DNA of 25,051 nt from Penium margaritaceum (lineage: Eukaryota; Streptophyta; Zygnematophyceae; Desmidiales; Peniaceae). Positions 1 to 8,165 of the stretch are shown piece after piece. The position numbers were made by a program, and so were the translations under genes. A model generated the notes under the pieces. That model saw nothing but the letters and a program-made list of their open reading frames with translations, had not been told where the DNA came from and did no database searches. How positions within the stretch are numbered: the first letter of the stretch is position 1; every line of letters begins with the position of its first letter. Location of the stretch: positions 1 through 25,051 of the forward strand of contig SZWC01015107.1 in assembly GCA_023375785.1 (NCBI GenBank). Reading direction: 5' to 3'.

Positions 1-1275
1 GCTCCTTTCCACGCTTCCGCAAGGCGGTCGCTGGTGTGAGGTTCAAGAGGTAGCAAGCCGTTGTTGCTGCTTCAGCCCAAAAGCGAGGTGGGAGCTTGGC
101 GTCAAAGAGCATGCTTCGCACCATGCCCAGTAGGGTCTGGTTCATCCTCTCGGCAACGCCGTTGCTTTGGGGGTTGTAAGGGGTGGTTTTCTCGTGGCGG
201 ATGCCATGATGCTTGAGCCAAGGCTTGCATGCCTCGTACTCACCCCCGTTGTCACTTCGGAGCGCCTTCACCTTCTTGGACGTTTGCCGCTCCACCATGG
301 CGACGAACTTGAGGAGCTTCTCCTTGACCTCTCCCTTTGTTTTGAGGAAGTAGATCCACAACTTGCGGCTGTGGTCGTCAATGAAGGTCAGGAAGTACTT
401 GCTTCTTCCGTTAGACGGTGTGCGGAAGGGTCCACACACGTCACTGTGTATCAGTTCCAAGACGTGCTCCGCTCGTTGACCTCCTCTCACAAACGGCTTC
501 TTCTTGTCCTTCGCTTGGAGGCATGGTTCACACAATGTACACCCTTCGCCATGCTTCATAGTGCACCCTTCCATTCCGCGGACTACCTCTTGCTCTTGCA
601 TCTTTTGCAGCGTGCTGCTGGCCACGTGGCGAAATCGCCGGTGCCACAGCTCAGCATCTGTGTCCTTGGTTGATGTGGCGGCCGCAGCGGTCGCCAGTGG
701 TGCATCCTTCGGCTCCGGTGCCACTGTCTTGGTGGCACATGTGAGTCCCTCATCCGACGTCTTGGTGACTTTGGTTTGAAGCACGTAGAGGCCGTCGACT
801 CTTGGAACTTGAAGCATGAGGTCGTCTTTGGTGTACAAAATCCGGATGTCCTCGTTTTTTAGGGCCACCGCTTCCTTGTTGGTGAACACCACTGTCATGT
901 TGTTGTCGGTGATTTGTGAGACGGACAGCAAGTTGGCTGCGAAGGAGGGCATGTACACCACCTTTTGAAGGGTAACTGCCTTCTCCGCACCATTCACGTT
1001 GAACGTGACCACCTTGTCCCGTTCGCCCATGGCTTGGACGACGCCACCGTTTGCACACTTGATGCGCATGACAGATTCGGCCATGGAGACAAATCCACCC
1101 TTCTCTTTTGATGAGTGGTGGTTGGTGCCCGAGTCAAGGGCAAATGCCCCGGGCCTAAGGATTGCTGCGCCCTTCATGGGCAGCCCCCTAGCCATCATGT
1201 TGGTGAGCTCCTTCTTCTCCTTTCCACCTTTGTTCCCGCCTTCTCTCTTGGGAATACGACAGTCCCTAGCCGAGT
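1..1275 (-). CDS. Ty1/Copia pol, partial: protease and integrase
   Basis: This frame is open from the N at 1276 down to the window edge, where it runs off, so reverse transcriptase and RNase H lie outside. It begins with the tail of a CCHC zinc knuckle (ARDC then basic residues). An aspartic protease active site follows (ALDSGTNHH, Asp codon 1135-1133), then the NLLSVSQ motif usual after Copia proteases. Next is the integrase zinc-binding module (ELWHRRFRH near 652-623; CTLCEPC near 546-520). The integrase core has its full triad: HSD at 442-440, RSDNGGEY at 253-251 and GVAE at 151-149. The Asp-Glu spacing is 33 residues, two fewer than the usual 35. Protease and integrase before reverse transcriptase is Copia order. 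No stop or frameshift is visible, so this half looks younger than the gag half and the Gypsy remnant nearby. Confidence 0.93.
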
Positions 1276-1276
1276 N
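1276..1276. other. Single-N assembly join inside the gag zinc knuckle
   Basis: A lone N separates the Gly-rich gag linker from ARDC, the last half of a CCHC zinc knuckle, and the frame changes across it. No flanking duplication is seen, unlike at the other single-N joins, so bases are probably missing here. Confidence 0.75.
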
Positions 1277-1973
1277 CTCCACCGCCACCGCTTCCGCTGT
1301 TGCCTTGACTAGAGCGAGAGCTTGCACTTTGTCCACCGAAGCGAAAGGCATAGGCTGAGATGTTTGCCTCGGCGCCACTGCGTCGCATGGACTCGTTGCG
1401 GACGTGTTTGGCGACAGCCTCGTACGTCAGATCTGCCTCCTTCCAACCGCCAAATACGGTGATCAAGGACCCCCAGCTTTCCGGCAGCGCCATTAGAAGG
1501 ATCGTGGCACGCATGTCGGAATCGAGATTCCATTCCATTTGCAGGACCTCTTGCAGCACGTTGTCGAACGACTACAAAAATGCGGGTATCGATTCTCCTT
1601 CGCTCACCCTCATCGACATCCACCGTTGGAAGATGAAGAGTCGGTTTGCTAGGGCATTTGATTGATGCACGCGTGCAAGTTTTGCGTAGGCCTTGGCAGC
1701 CAACGTGCATCCTGTGATGTGGGAGTGTTGAGTCTCGTTGATGGACATCAGAAGAATGGCGAGAGCCATGTTGTTCTTCATCGTCCATGCTGCAAGGTCA
1801 GCCGCATGCGTCGTCACGGTCGCATCGGCTGGTGCTATCTTGGTCCCTTTTAGGATGTCAAGGTAGCCACACACGTTCATAACAATCTCAAACTGCCATT
1901 TCCACAAGGGAAAACATGTCCCCGTGAATTTGGACATACCCGCCTCAAGGGGGGCTGGAGTCGGATCCGCCAT
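1277..1973 (-). pseudogene. Ty1/Copia gag (UBN2 type), broken by one TAG and an N
   Basis: The start ATG at 1973 has a good eukaryotic context (A at -3, G at +4). The N-terminal half carries the Copia-type gag domain: KFTGTCFPLWKWQFEIVM followed by GYLDILKG, then a helical region. At 1571-1569 an in-frame TAG interrupts the frame, in a position where Gln would fit (AFL-stop-SFDN). The same frame then continues through a second gag block (LLMALPESWGSLITVFGG) into a Ser/Gly-rich linker that stops at the N at 1276. The downstream protease frame is one register away, and the first part of the CCHC zinc knuckle is missing exactly at that N. That break is therefore probably a sequence gap and not a mutation. 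Gag packages the element RNA into virus-like particles. Confidence 0.88.
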
Positions 1974-2388
1974 TTCTTGCGGTTGCTCGACTTCTCTACT
2001 TCGCTGCTACTTTGCTTCGTTGAGGCCGATGAGGCTGATGAGGCTGCTGAATGCGACCGTTGTCAAAGGTGCAGTTGATTTCGTTGCATACCCCTCCCGC
2101 CGATGATCGCCTAAGGCGATGGTGCCGTCGTGAGAGAACGGACTCAGGGTCGTACCACCTTCTAAAAAGGGGTAGAACTTAGTCCCGTTGGGCCTCGAGG
2201 GTCTTGTCCAACATGGACAGAGCGATTCCTTGTCCCTTAGTCCGCCACGTGCGTGCACCCTACCTGAAGAAGCCGATGGAGCCGATGGAGCAGATGGAGC
2301 CGTCCGATGGTCGTGTCCCTGTTGTACCTGTGCGCCCTGCAAGACCACGCGCTAGTCGGTCTTGGAAGCGTGCCTTAGAACCAGAAGT
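1974..2388 (-). other. Copia 5' leader with 9-bp tandem repeats
   Basis: This is the untranslated stretch between the primer-binding site and the gag ATG. On the minus strand it holds a 113-codon open frame (2348-2007) of low complexity with no recognisable domain, which I do not call as a gene. Two places carry imperfect 9-bp tandem repeats of a GAGGCNGAT-like unit, at about 2021-2050 and 2270-2310. Confidence 0.6.
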
Positions 2389-2403
2389 GTGGGCCCATAA
2401 CCC
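2389..2403 (-). promoter_or_regulatory. Primer-binding site for half-tRNA (initiator Met)
   Basis: The minus strand reads GGGTTATGGGCCCAC. This is the complement of the anticodon stem-loop of eukaryotic initiator tRNA-Met (GTGGGCCCATAACCC), not of its 3' CCA end. Drosophila copia and yeast Ty5 prime from such an internal half-tRNA. The site lies 2-3 bases downstream of the inferred LTR end, which is the expected position. The GTGGG form agrees with the plant initiator tRNA as I remember it; the animal form is CTGGG. Confidence 0.88.
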
Positions 2404-2646
2404 TTTGTCAATGCGCCGGATAGCAACGGTCTAGAAAACGGGTCCTGACATGGGAGGCCGCCAACCGCTCTTGGTATTGCAACCAAGATAACATATCACC
2501 CTCGAACGAGGGATCCACACTTTAGGTTCGTTTGGTTTGCAACCTCACGAAGTTCGCATGTTGGTCTTTAGTGTCTACCTTTGGTTGGACACTCTGTGAG
2601 GAGTCTCAAAGGCAAGAACTGTAAATGGATGCATGCAAGGTATAGG

Positions 2647-2654
2647 CTTTTATA
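2647..2654 (-). promoter_or_regulatory. TATA box of the Copia LTR
   Basis: The minus strand reads AGTATAAAAGCC, a strong TATA match inside the LTR. It would place the RNA start near 2620 and make the U3 region about 190 bp. Confidence 0.7.
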
Positions 2655-2661
2655 CTTGCAG

Positions 2662-2792
2662 AGCTTTGCTAAAGCTTCTTCTTGTAGTGGCTCCACTGGA
2701 GCCAACCTCATCCTACATTCCTACTTGGCGCGTGCTTAGACCGCCAAGTGTCATCCTCAAGGCAGGCTCTAGTAAGCTTCCTAGAAGCTTCC
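2662..2792 (-). promoter_or_regulatory. Cluster of short inverted and direct repeats in Copia U3
   Basis: Just upstream of the TATA box lie AGCTTT/AAAGCT (2662-2676), GGCTCCA/TGGAGCC (2689-2703), ACTTGGCG/CGCCAAGT (2723-2730 and 2742-2749), and two direct copies of AAGCTTCC (2774-2781 and 2785-2792). These are candidate transcription-factor or hairpin sites; no factor can be named. Confidence 0.5.
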
Positions 2793-2814
2793 TGTTCCAG
2801 TTTTGGCCACAAAG

Positions 2815-2894
2815 AAAAATGCGGCCGTCGCGGGGTTTGAACCCGCGACCTCTGGTTTGAGACTCCGGTGCCTAATCAACCAAGCCAAAAAGGT
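2815..2894 (-). tRNA. tRNA-like Pol III unit (tRNA pseudogene or SINE head)
   Basis: On the minus strand there is an A-box-like TGGCTTGGTTGATTAGGC with a pairable D stem. A well-paired T arm follows (GCGGG-TTCAAAC-CCCGC) containing the B-box, and then a TTTTT run at 2819-2815 that would end Pol III transcription. The 3' acceptor strand (GACGGCC) has no matching 5' strand, and the anticodon arm pairs poorly (CTC or CAA would sit in the loop). It is therefore not a working tRNA as it stands. A tRNA-derived SINE head or a tRNA pseudogene fits best. Confidence 0.55.
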
Positions 2895-2920
2895 ATGGTT
2901 CCTATGATGAGCCACAGGGG

Positions 2921-4233
2921 ACATACCCATTATGGGCAGTGCATTCCTGGCCCATCTCAGAACAGACCAAGGGGACATACTCCATAGAGCAGTGCATGCC
3001 TTGTCTGTATGTTTAGCTAGCCAGCTAGGCAGTGGACAAGGTGCACACTATGTCAACTCACGGCCCTCGCGCAGACCGCAACCAAGGGAACCGATACTGG
3101 ATTGTAGCGATGGACCACTTCACGAAATATCTCTGGGTCCGCGCTGTGCCCAACAAAATTTCAGCCACTGCGGCGAGGTTCATCCACAAGGAAATCTTCT
3201 ACCATTTTGGTGGCTGCAGTGTGGTGCACAGCGAGAACGGCATGGAGTTCATGGGGGCCTTCAAGAGGAACTGGAGGAGTGGGGGGTCCGCCATGTACAC
3301 TCTGGGCGGTACCGGCGAGAGTCACAAGGGCAAATGGAGCGGGTGCACGACATACTAGAGAGGGCAGTGGCAACCGTGGAGGGCAGCAGCTAGACTGAGA
3401 AGCTGTGGAAAACGGCTCACTTCATCAACACGACACCCAGCCGAGCAACCTCCTTCTCACCCCACATGCTACTCTTCGGACAACCACCGCGTGCGGCAAT
3501 ATGCATGTCCCAGAAGCCACTGAGGCTACCGCTTGCCCCGGAGGAGCAAGAGAAACTCTTGGAGGATGAGAAGGACAAGGCGGTCGCGGAATGGTTCCGC
3601 GATCGTTGCCAGCGGACAAAGGCCATGCGGGCGGTGGCGCGGTTAAGAGGTCCGGTCGCTGCCTGGCGCGGATGTGACACGGCAAACCGACGTCTGAACC
3701 ATGGGCTCATCAAGGAAGGCCACCTGTTGTATCTCCACCCCTTCCCCAGCACCGGGAGAGAGGCACGGGAGCCGCGGGAGGTGTACCGCGTGGCTAGCGT
3801 GGTGGCGGGGCAAATGTGGCTGGAGGGACGGGAAGGGTTCAGCGGCCGCAGCTACCCGGCCACGGAATTTGTGCTGCTGCCACCTGCATGGCAGACGCAC
3901 ATCCCCGGGGCAGGAGGTCGCCTACCGCCTCTGGGGCAGCGAAAGGGCTTGAGGGGGTGGAGTACGGAAGAGGTGCTAGACATCTACGAAGGGCAGGTGT
4001 CACGGCAAGAGCAAGAATGGAGCCAGGAATCAGTGGAGGTTGAGGAGGAGTCCGATGTCCGCGAACTTACCGCGGAGGAGGTGGAAAAGGAACAACAACG
4101 CGAGCCACGGAGGCGGGAGCAACAGCAGGAGCAGCAGGAGAAGAGACGGCAAGAACAGGGAAAGCCGCGGGACCAGGGAAAGGAGGAGTCTGAAGGCAGA
4201 CCTGAATCTTAGCCTGAGCAAACCCCAACATGA
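2921..4233 (+). pseudogene. Ty3/Gypsy-like integrase remnant, frameshifted
   Basis: The fragment starts inside the integrase zinc-binding region (SWP, then CMPC at 2993-3004). It continues into the core: YWIVAMDHFTKYLWVRAVPNK, then VVHSENGMEF, where the second catalytic Asp is replaced by Glu. A one-base slip near 3265-3270 moves the frame; the core resumes with EEWGVRHV and GQMERVHDILERAVA, carrying the third catalytic residue. TAG stops lie in frame at 3014, 3026, 3391 and 4210, and a TGA at 4231. A C-terminal module follows (GHLLYL about 3715-3732; YRVASVV to FVLLPPAW about 3784-3888), resembling the SH3-like GPY/F domain. The tail (about 4010-4209) is Glu/Gln/Arg-rich and probably coiled-coil. 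Reverse transcriptase and the 5' end are missing, cut off near 2900 beside the tRNA-like unit. Confidence 0.85.
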
Positions 4234-4269
4234 GTATCTCCGCAGCTACCCCATAAGGTACCACCGCAG

Positions 4270-5616
4270 ACGAGGATGTCCATGAGCCCTAAGGCCCTAG
4301 CTGACTACACGGGCCAGTGTCTGTGGTGCAGAGAGAACCTCCCTGCTGAACCACTCCTCAAGGTGGTGTGCAGGGTATGCAGGAATCCAACGCATCAGTA
4401 CGCCAGCGGAGCATCAAAGACCTGCATCGGACGAAATCGAACCTGCCTGCAATGCCTGAAGGAGGCTGTTGAACAGGAGGCCGCAAAGAAAACGAATGAG
4501 GAAGAGGGAGCAGGACCCGGCGCGGGAGGAGCGCCGCCCCATGGGAGATTGGACCCATAGGAGGAGGAGGAGGAGGAAGAGAAGGAAGATGGGCCTCCAG
4601 AGCGAAAGAAAGGTCCGCGCTCCGTTTCCAGGGCCACAATGAGGCGGTGGCAGGCGGGGGGACGGGTCGCGGCGGAAGAGAAAAGGAAAAAGGAATTGGA
4701 AGAAAAGAAATGCGCTCAATGCGGCCAGTGGTGGGGAGTGGAGGTGTAGGACTGTGGCGGATGCCTGCGCAAGATCTGCACCGGTTGCTTGGCCCCACCT
4801 CCTGATGGGCGTGGAGGGCAAAGCGGGGCTGCGGTGTGCAAGAGGTGCAGGGAGGAGGTCGAGAGGCAACGAGGCGTTTGCAGGGCACCGCAAGTGAATG
4901 AGGGAGAGGAAGAGGAGGAACCAGGAATGGAAGGGCACCAATCCGCGGCATGCCCTACATGCCTAACGACCGTGCAGGACAGTGAAAAATATGTTGTCTG
5001 CACAAGGTTGGCGCACCGCAAATGCCTGGTGGCTGGCAGCTCCGCCTGGAAGGACCAATGCCACCAATGTATGGACAATGAGCTCCTCGAGGCAGACTGC
5101 TACCTCAGCTTCATCGCGAAGACCCGAGAACCTGCTTGCGCAGCCTGCCATGAAGGGATGGCGGAGTTCGGCAAGGGATGTGGCATGTGCTTGAGAATGT
5201 GCCATCTGAAATGTGGCAAAAGGGGCAAGCAAGGAGTATGGACATGCCACCAATGTTTGGCACAGCCCGGAAAAGCAAACTGGGGTGCGGAGAACTCTGG
5301 ACTGCAGTGTTGTGGAGACGGATGTATGGAGATTGTCACAGGGACAGCATGCCATTGTGAGCACTGTGGAGGATGGGCCCGCGCACAGTGCGCTACAGAG
5401 GTGGCCATGAATGAGGAGGGGCTGACAGTGTACCGCTGTACTAGCTGCAGGACATACGAACGAATCCCCCACTGCTCCACCTGCAAAAAGACACTGGGTG
5501 CGGAGGATATCACCGTCGAAGCCAGGTGTGAGGGCTACCAGCTATATGTGCATCAAGAATGCTCTGCGTGGTATTAGCGTGAAGGTAGAGAGGTGGAAAC
5601 CTACTGCCGTCCTTGC
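4270..5616 (+). pseudogene. Six tandem PHD-like zinc fingers at the 3' end of the Gypsy element
   Basis: The frame is the same as the end of the integrase. It may be a separate 3' gene starting at ATG 4270 or 4276 after the TGA at 4231, or a fusion to pol. Six Cys-rich modules of about 40-50 residues lie at 4318-4455, 4711-4848, 4951-5070, 5137-5256, 5308-5448 and 5473-5616. Finger 4 is a complete C4HC3 PHD pattern with the usual Trp two residues before the last Cys pair (GVWTCHQC). Others are degraded: Tyr replaces Cys in fingers 3 (4990) and 6 (5536), Arg replaces His in finger 5 (5380), and Cys replaces His in finger 2. Glu-rich linkers sit between fingers 1-2 and 2-3. In-frame TAGs occur at 4558, 4747 and 5575; finger 6 is complete only if the last is read through. 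PHD fingers often bind histone tails, so chromatin targeting of integration is a plausible inferred role. Confidence 0.78.
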
Positions 5617-5677
5617 CAACAGCAGAAGCGACCAGCTCTCCAAGGAAAGTTCACTCACTTGGGACAGAGTCTTGGAA

Positions 5678-5689
5678 GGGGGGGGGGGG
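5678..5689 (+). promoter_or_regulatory. Polypurine tract of the Gypsy element
   Basis: A run of twelve G preceded by GGAA lies just after the last finger and directly before the inferred LTR start (TTGGGGGCATCA). This is the position and composition of a plus-strand priming tract. The same run reappears at 5874-5885 because of the false duplication. Confidence 0.65.
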
Positions 5690-5873
5690 TTGGGGGCATC
5701 AGTGTTAGGCAAGGATCCATCGTATCTCCGCTGAGGAAAAGATAGATCCGCGGAGGAGATATCGCCGTCATGCACAGATCCGCTGAACGAAGCTTCCGTG
5801 ACCAGTAATCCACGGAGGAGGATACGAGGGGAATCGCGGAGTGTCAGAGAACGCGCAAGGCATGCTGACTCTN

Positions 5874-6068
5874 GGGGGGGGGGGGTTGGGGGCATCAGTG
5901 TTAGGCAAGGATCCATCGTATCTCCGCTGAGGAAAAGATAGATCCGCGGAGGAGATATCGCCGTCATGCACAGATCCGCTGAACGAAGCTTCCGTGACCA
6001 GTAATCCACGGAGGAGGATACGAGGGGAATCGCGGAGTGTCAGAGAACGCGCAAGGCATGCTGACTCT
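5874..6068. other. False assembly duplication after N at 5873
   Basis: Bases 5874-6068 repeat 5678-5872 exactly (195 bp), with a single N between. Both copies begin at the same G12 run. This is the pattern of two contigs that overlap but were not merged; one copy should probably be removed. Confidence 0.88.
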
Positions 6069-6464
6069 TGCAATAGAATTGCGGTAGAGCGTGGGGTGGC
6101 GCGGAATCTAGAAGAAATCGGGGAGAAGAGGCGGGAAAAGTTGTCGCCATGAGGCAAAAATGGCCGCGGAAGAACAGGAAACGGAGGGAGAGTAGGATGA
6201 GCATCCGCGGTGAGAAGGGAACATGGGTCAAGCCGCGGAGAAGCTAAAGCAGTGGACGTGCAGAAATGCACAACAGCATGACCAGGCGTAAAAGGGAAGC
6301 TTGACCAATGAGAGCTCAAGGTGGGCAGCAAAAATCAAGCAGGAGGACCAGGCGGACGGACCGTGCGAAGACGAAGATTCAAGGAAGAACACAAGACCGC
6401 GAGCGTCCAAGCCGCGGACTAGAGGAAGATGTAGTGGCAGAACAAGGAAATATAGTAGTAAAGA

Positions 6465-6478
6465 GTGTGTGTGTGTGT
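6465..6478. repeat. (GT)7 microsatellite
   Basis: Seven GT units in a row lie inside the Gypsy LTR, after an AT-rich stretch. Confidence 0.9.
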
Positions 6479-6942
6479 AAAGGACGAGACCCGTGGTGCG
6501 TGTAGCGCGCTGCGCGGAGTCCGAATAAGGGAAGGAGTGATGGGAGGTATCTTAGAGAGCTAGTTTTGGTGGATAAAAAGTAGCACTAAAGCGGAGGGAC
6601 TAGTGTGATCTGGCCAATGACCGAATATGCCTCCCCTTTGTCTGGTCTCTTGTGACTTGAGTTGAGGCAAGTCTATTTCCCGCTCGTGAGCTCAAGATTC
6701 CCTCTGTCTCAACAATCCGCGTGAGTGCTGGTCTTGGTTCACACCCACGCTCCACCCTCCAAGATCCGCATCAGTTGAGGAAGTTGCAATCGTGCTCTCT
6801 GCGGAGTTGTTCCGCAGGGGACGAATACTTATCCTCTAGGTGCGCGCATAACATACTACTCAATCCACCCCTCCAGTGAGCAGTCCAAGATTCCGCTGAG
6901 TGCTCTCCTTGCCAGGGAACACAAGAAAGGTATAAAGTGCAA

Positions 6943-6955
6943 TTGGCGACTCTGC
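6943..6955 (+). promoter_or_regulatory. Primer-binding site downstream of the Gypsy LTR
   Basis: TTGGCGACTCTGC follows the LTR's terminal CA after one base. TGG plus CGACTC is the complement of a tRNA ending GAGTCG-CCA. Similar sites, which I recall as tRNA-Arg matches, mark Tat/Ogre-type plant Gypsy elements. The exact tRNA is an inference. Confidence 0.6.
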
Positions 6956-7208
6956 ATCCTTGCACACAACCGTGAAACGGGGTTCCCTGGGCAAAGGAGT
7001 CAGAGGCCACGAGGTGGCGGACTCTCGTACTGGCAAGGAGGGAGCCGCAGAGCACTACCCACAACTACGACCCAGAAGGTGTAAAGCATCTGCGGAAGTC
7101 CAGGAGAGGTAGCGGAGGAGTGGCAAGCAGAATCGCGGAACGGCAAGATCGCAGAGCCGAGCAAATGCGCAGTTAGAAAGCGCGGAAGAAGAATTGTGCG
7201 CAGCAAAA
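6956..7208 (+). other. Leader-like sequence between the primer site and a second LTR-like start
   Basis: This is GC-rich sequence with the same GCGGA/TCCGC motif density as the LTR and no convincing coding frame. It ends at TTGGGGGCATCA (7209-7220), a copy of the first 12 bases of the LTR. It could be the leader of a second, internally deleted element copy. Confidence 0.45.
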
Positions 7209-8165
7209 TTGGGGGCATCAACACCAGGTATCACATAGCAAGCACAAGGGGCTTCAATACATTGTGGCCCGGTGAGGGGACCATGCACGATGACCAACCA
7301 AAGTAGGCATATGTCACTGACCATGACCAAATAATGTCTATAAGCGTGGTAAACTTTGACAACTCACAACACGAGTCACAAATGGTCAGGGTGGAAGGTA
7401 AAGGTTTGTGAATACTAGTTTTCCACTAGCAAGTACAAATACCTGCAATATGTAGTGGTACAATATGGCTTCAATGCACAGTGACCACCCAAAGCATGCA
7501 TATGTCACTGACCATGACGAAAGAATTTCACTCCACGTGGTCAACGTTGCAAACGAATAACACAAGTCGCAATTGGTCAGTGGGGAAAACAATGGGGTGG
7601 GAGCACTAGTTATCAACTAGCAAGTACACAGACCTTCAACATGCAGTGGCACGGTATGGCTAGCGTGCACAGTGACCAACCAAAGGGTGGATACGTCACT
7701 GATTACGACCGAATAAGTCCACTATGTGTGGTCAACGTTGAAAACTCATAACACGAGTCACAAATGGTCAATGGGAGACACAGTGGTTTGGGAGGCCTAT
7801 GTATTGACTAAAAAGGAAAAAGAACTTTAATATGTAGTGGCGCCGTGTGGCTAATATGCACACCAAACAACCAAACTAGGCATATGACACTGATCATGAC
7901 CACAGAATTTCAATATGGGTGGTCAACAATGACCAACCACAACAGGAATCACAGACAGTTAGGACAGGAAACAATGCTTTGGGAATATCGGTTCTCAACT
8001 ACCAAGAACAACGACCTTCAGTCAGTAGTAGCACAGTGTGGCTACCATGCACAATGACCGACCAAAGTAGGCATATGTACTGCCTTTGACCAAAAAAATC
8101 CGCTCAGTGTGGTCAACGTTGACAACTCATAATAAGAGTCGCAAATGGTCATAGGGGGAAACAAT

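Larger units (their letters stand above)
2406..2811 (-). repeat. 5' LTR of the Copia element
   Basis: On the minus strand the segment begins TGTGG at 2811 and ends TGACA at 2406, giving TGT...ACA ends and a length of 406 bp. Its inner end is set by the primer-binding site 2 bases beyond. A TATA box sits about 160 bp from the outer end, as expected for U3. The upstream half has four short inverted or repeated motifs. The outer boundary is inferred from the TGT end only, because the partner LTR lies outside the window. Confidence 0.72.
5690..6941 (+). repeat. LTR of the Gypsy-like element
   Basis: The LTR starts with TG after the G tract and ends with CA at 6940-6941, two bases before a primer-binding-site match. 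Without the 196-bp false duplication it would be about 1,055 bp. It contains a weak TATA-like GATAAAAAG at 6572-6580, a (GT)7 run at 6465-6478, and many copies of GCGGA/TCCGC. No open frame in it resembles a known protein. The second LTR needed to prove the ends is not in the window. Confidence 0.62.

Noticed and set aside
167..1358. Plus-strand open frames opposite Copia pol
   Set aside because: The minus-strand frame carries clear protease and integrase motifs over the whole span.
2007..2348. 113-codon frame in the Copia leader as an extra gene
   Set aside because: It is low-complexity, made of 9-bp repeats, with no domain; it remains possible but is not supported.
4358..5078. Minus-strand open frames opposite the finger region
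   Set aside because: They are shadows of a GC-rich coding frame on the plus strand, and their low-complexity products match no family.
5768..6331. Minus-strand frames in the Gypsy LTR
   Set aside because: They lie in LTR sequence, cross the artificial duplication and an N, and look like nothing known.
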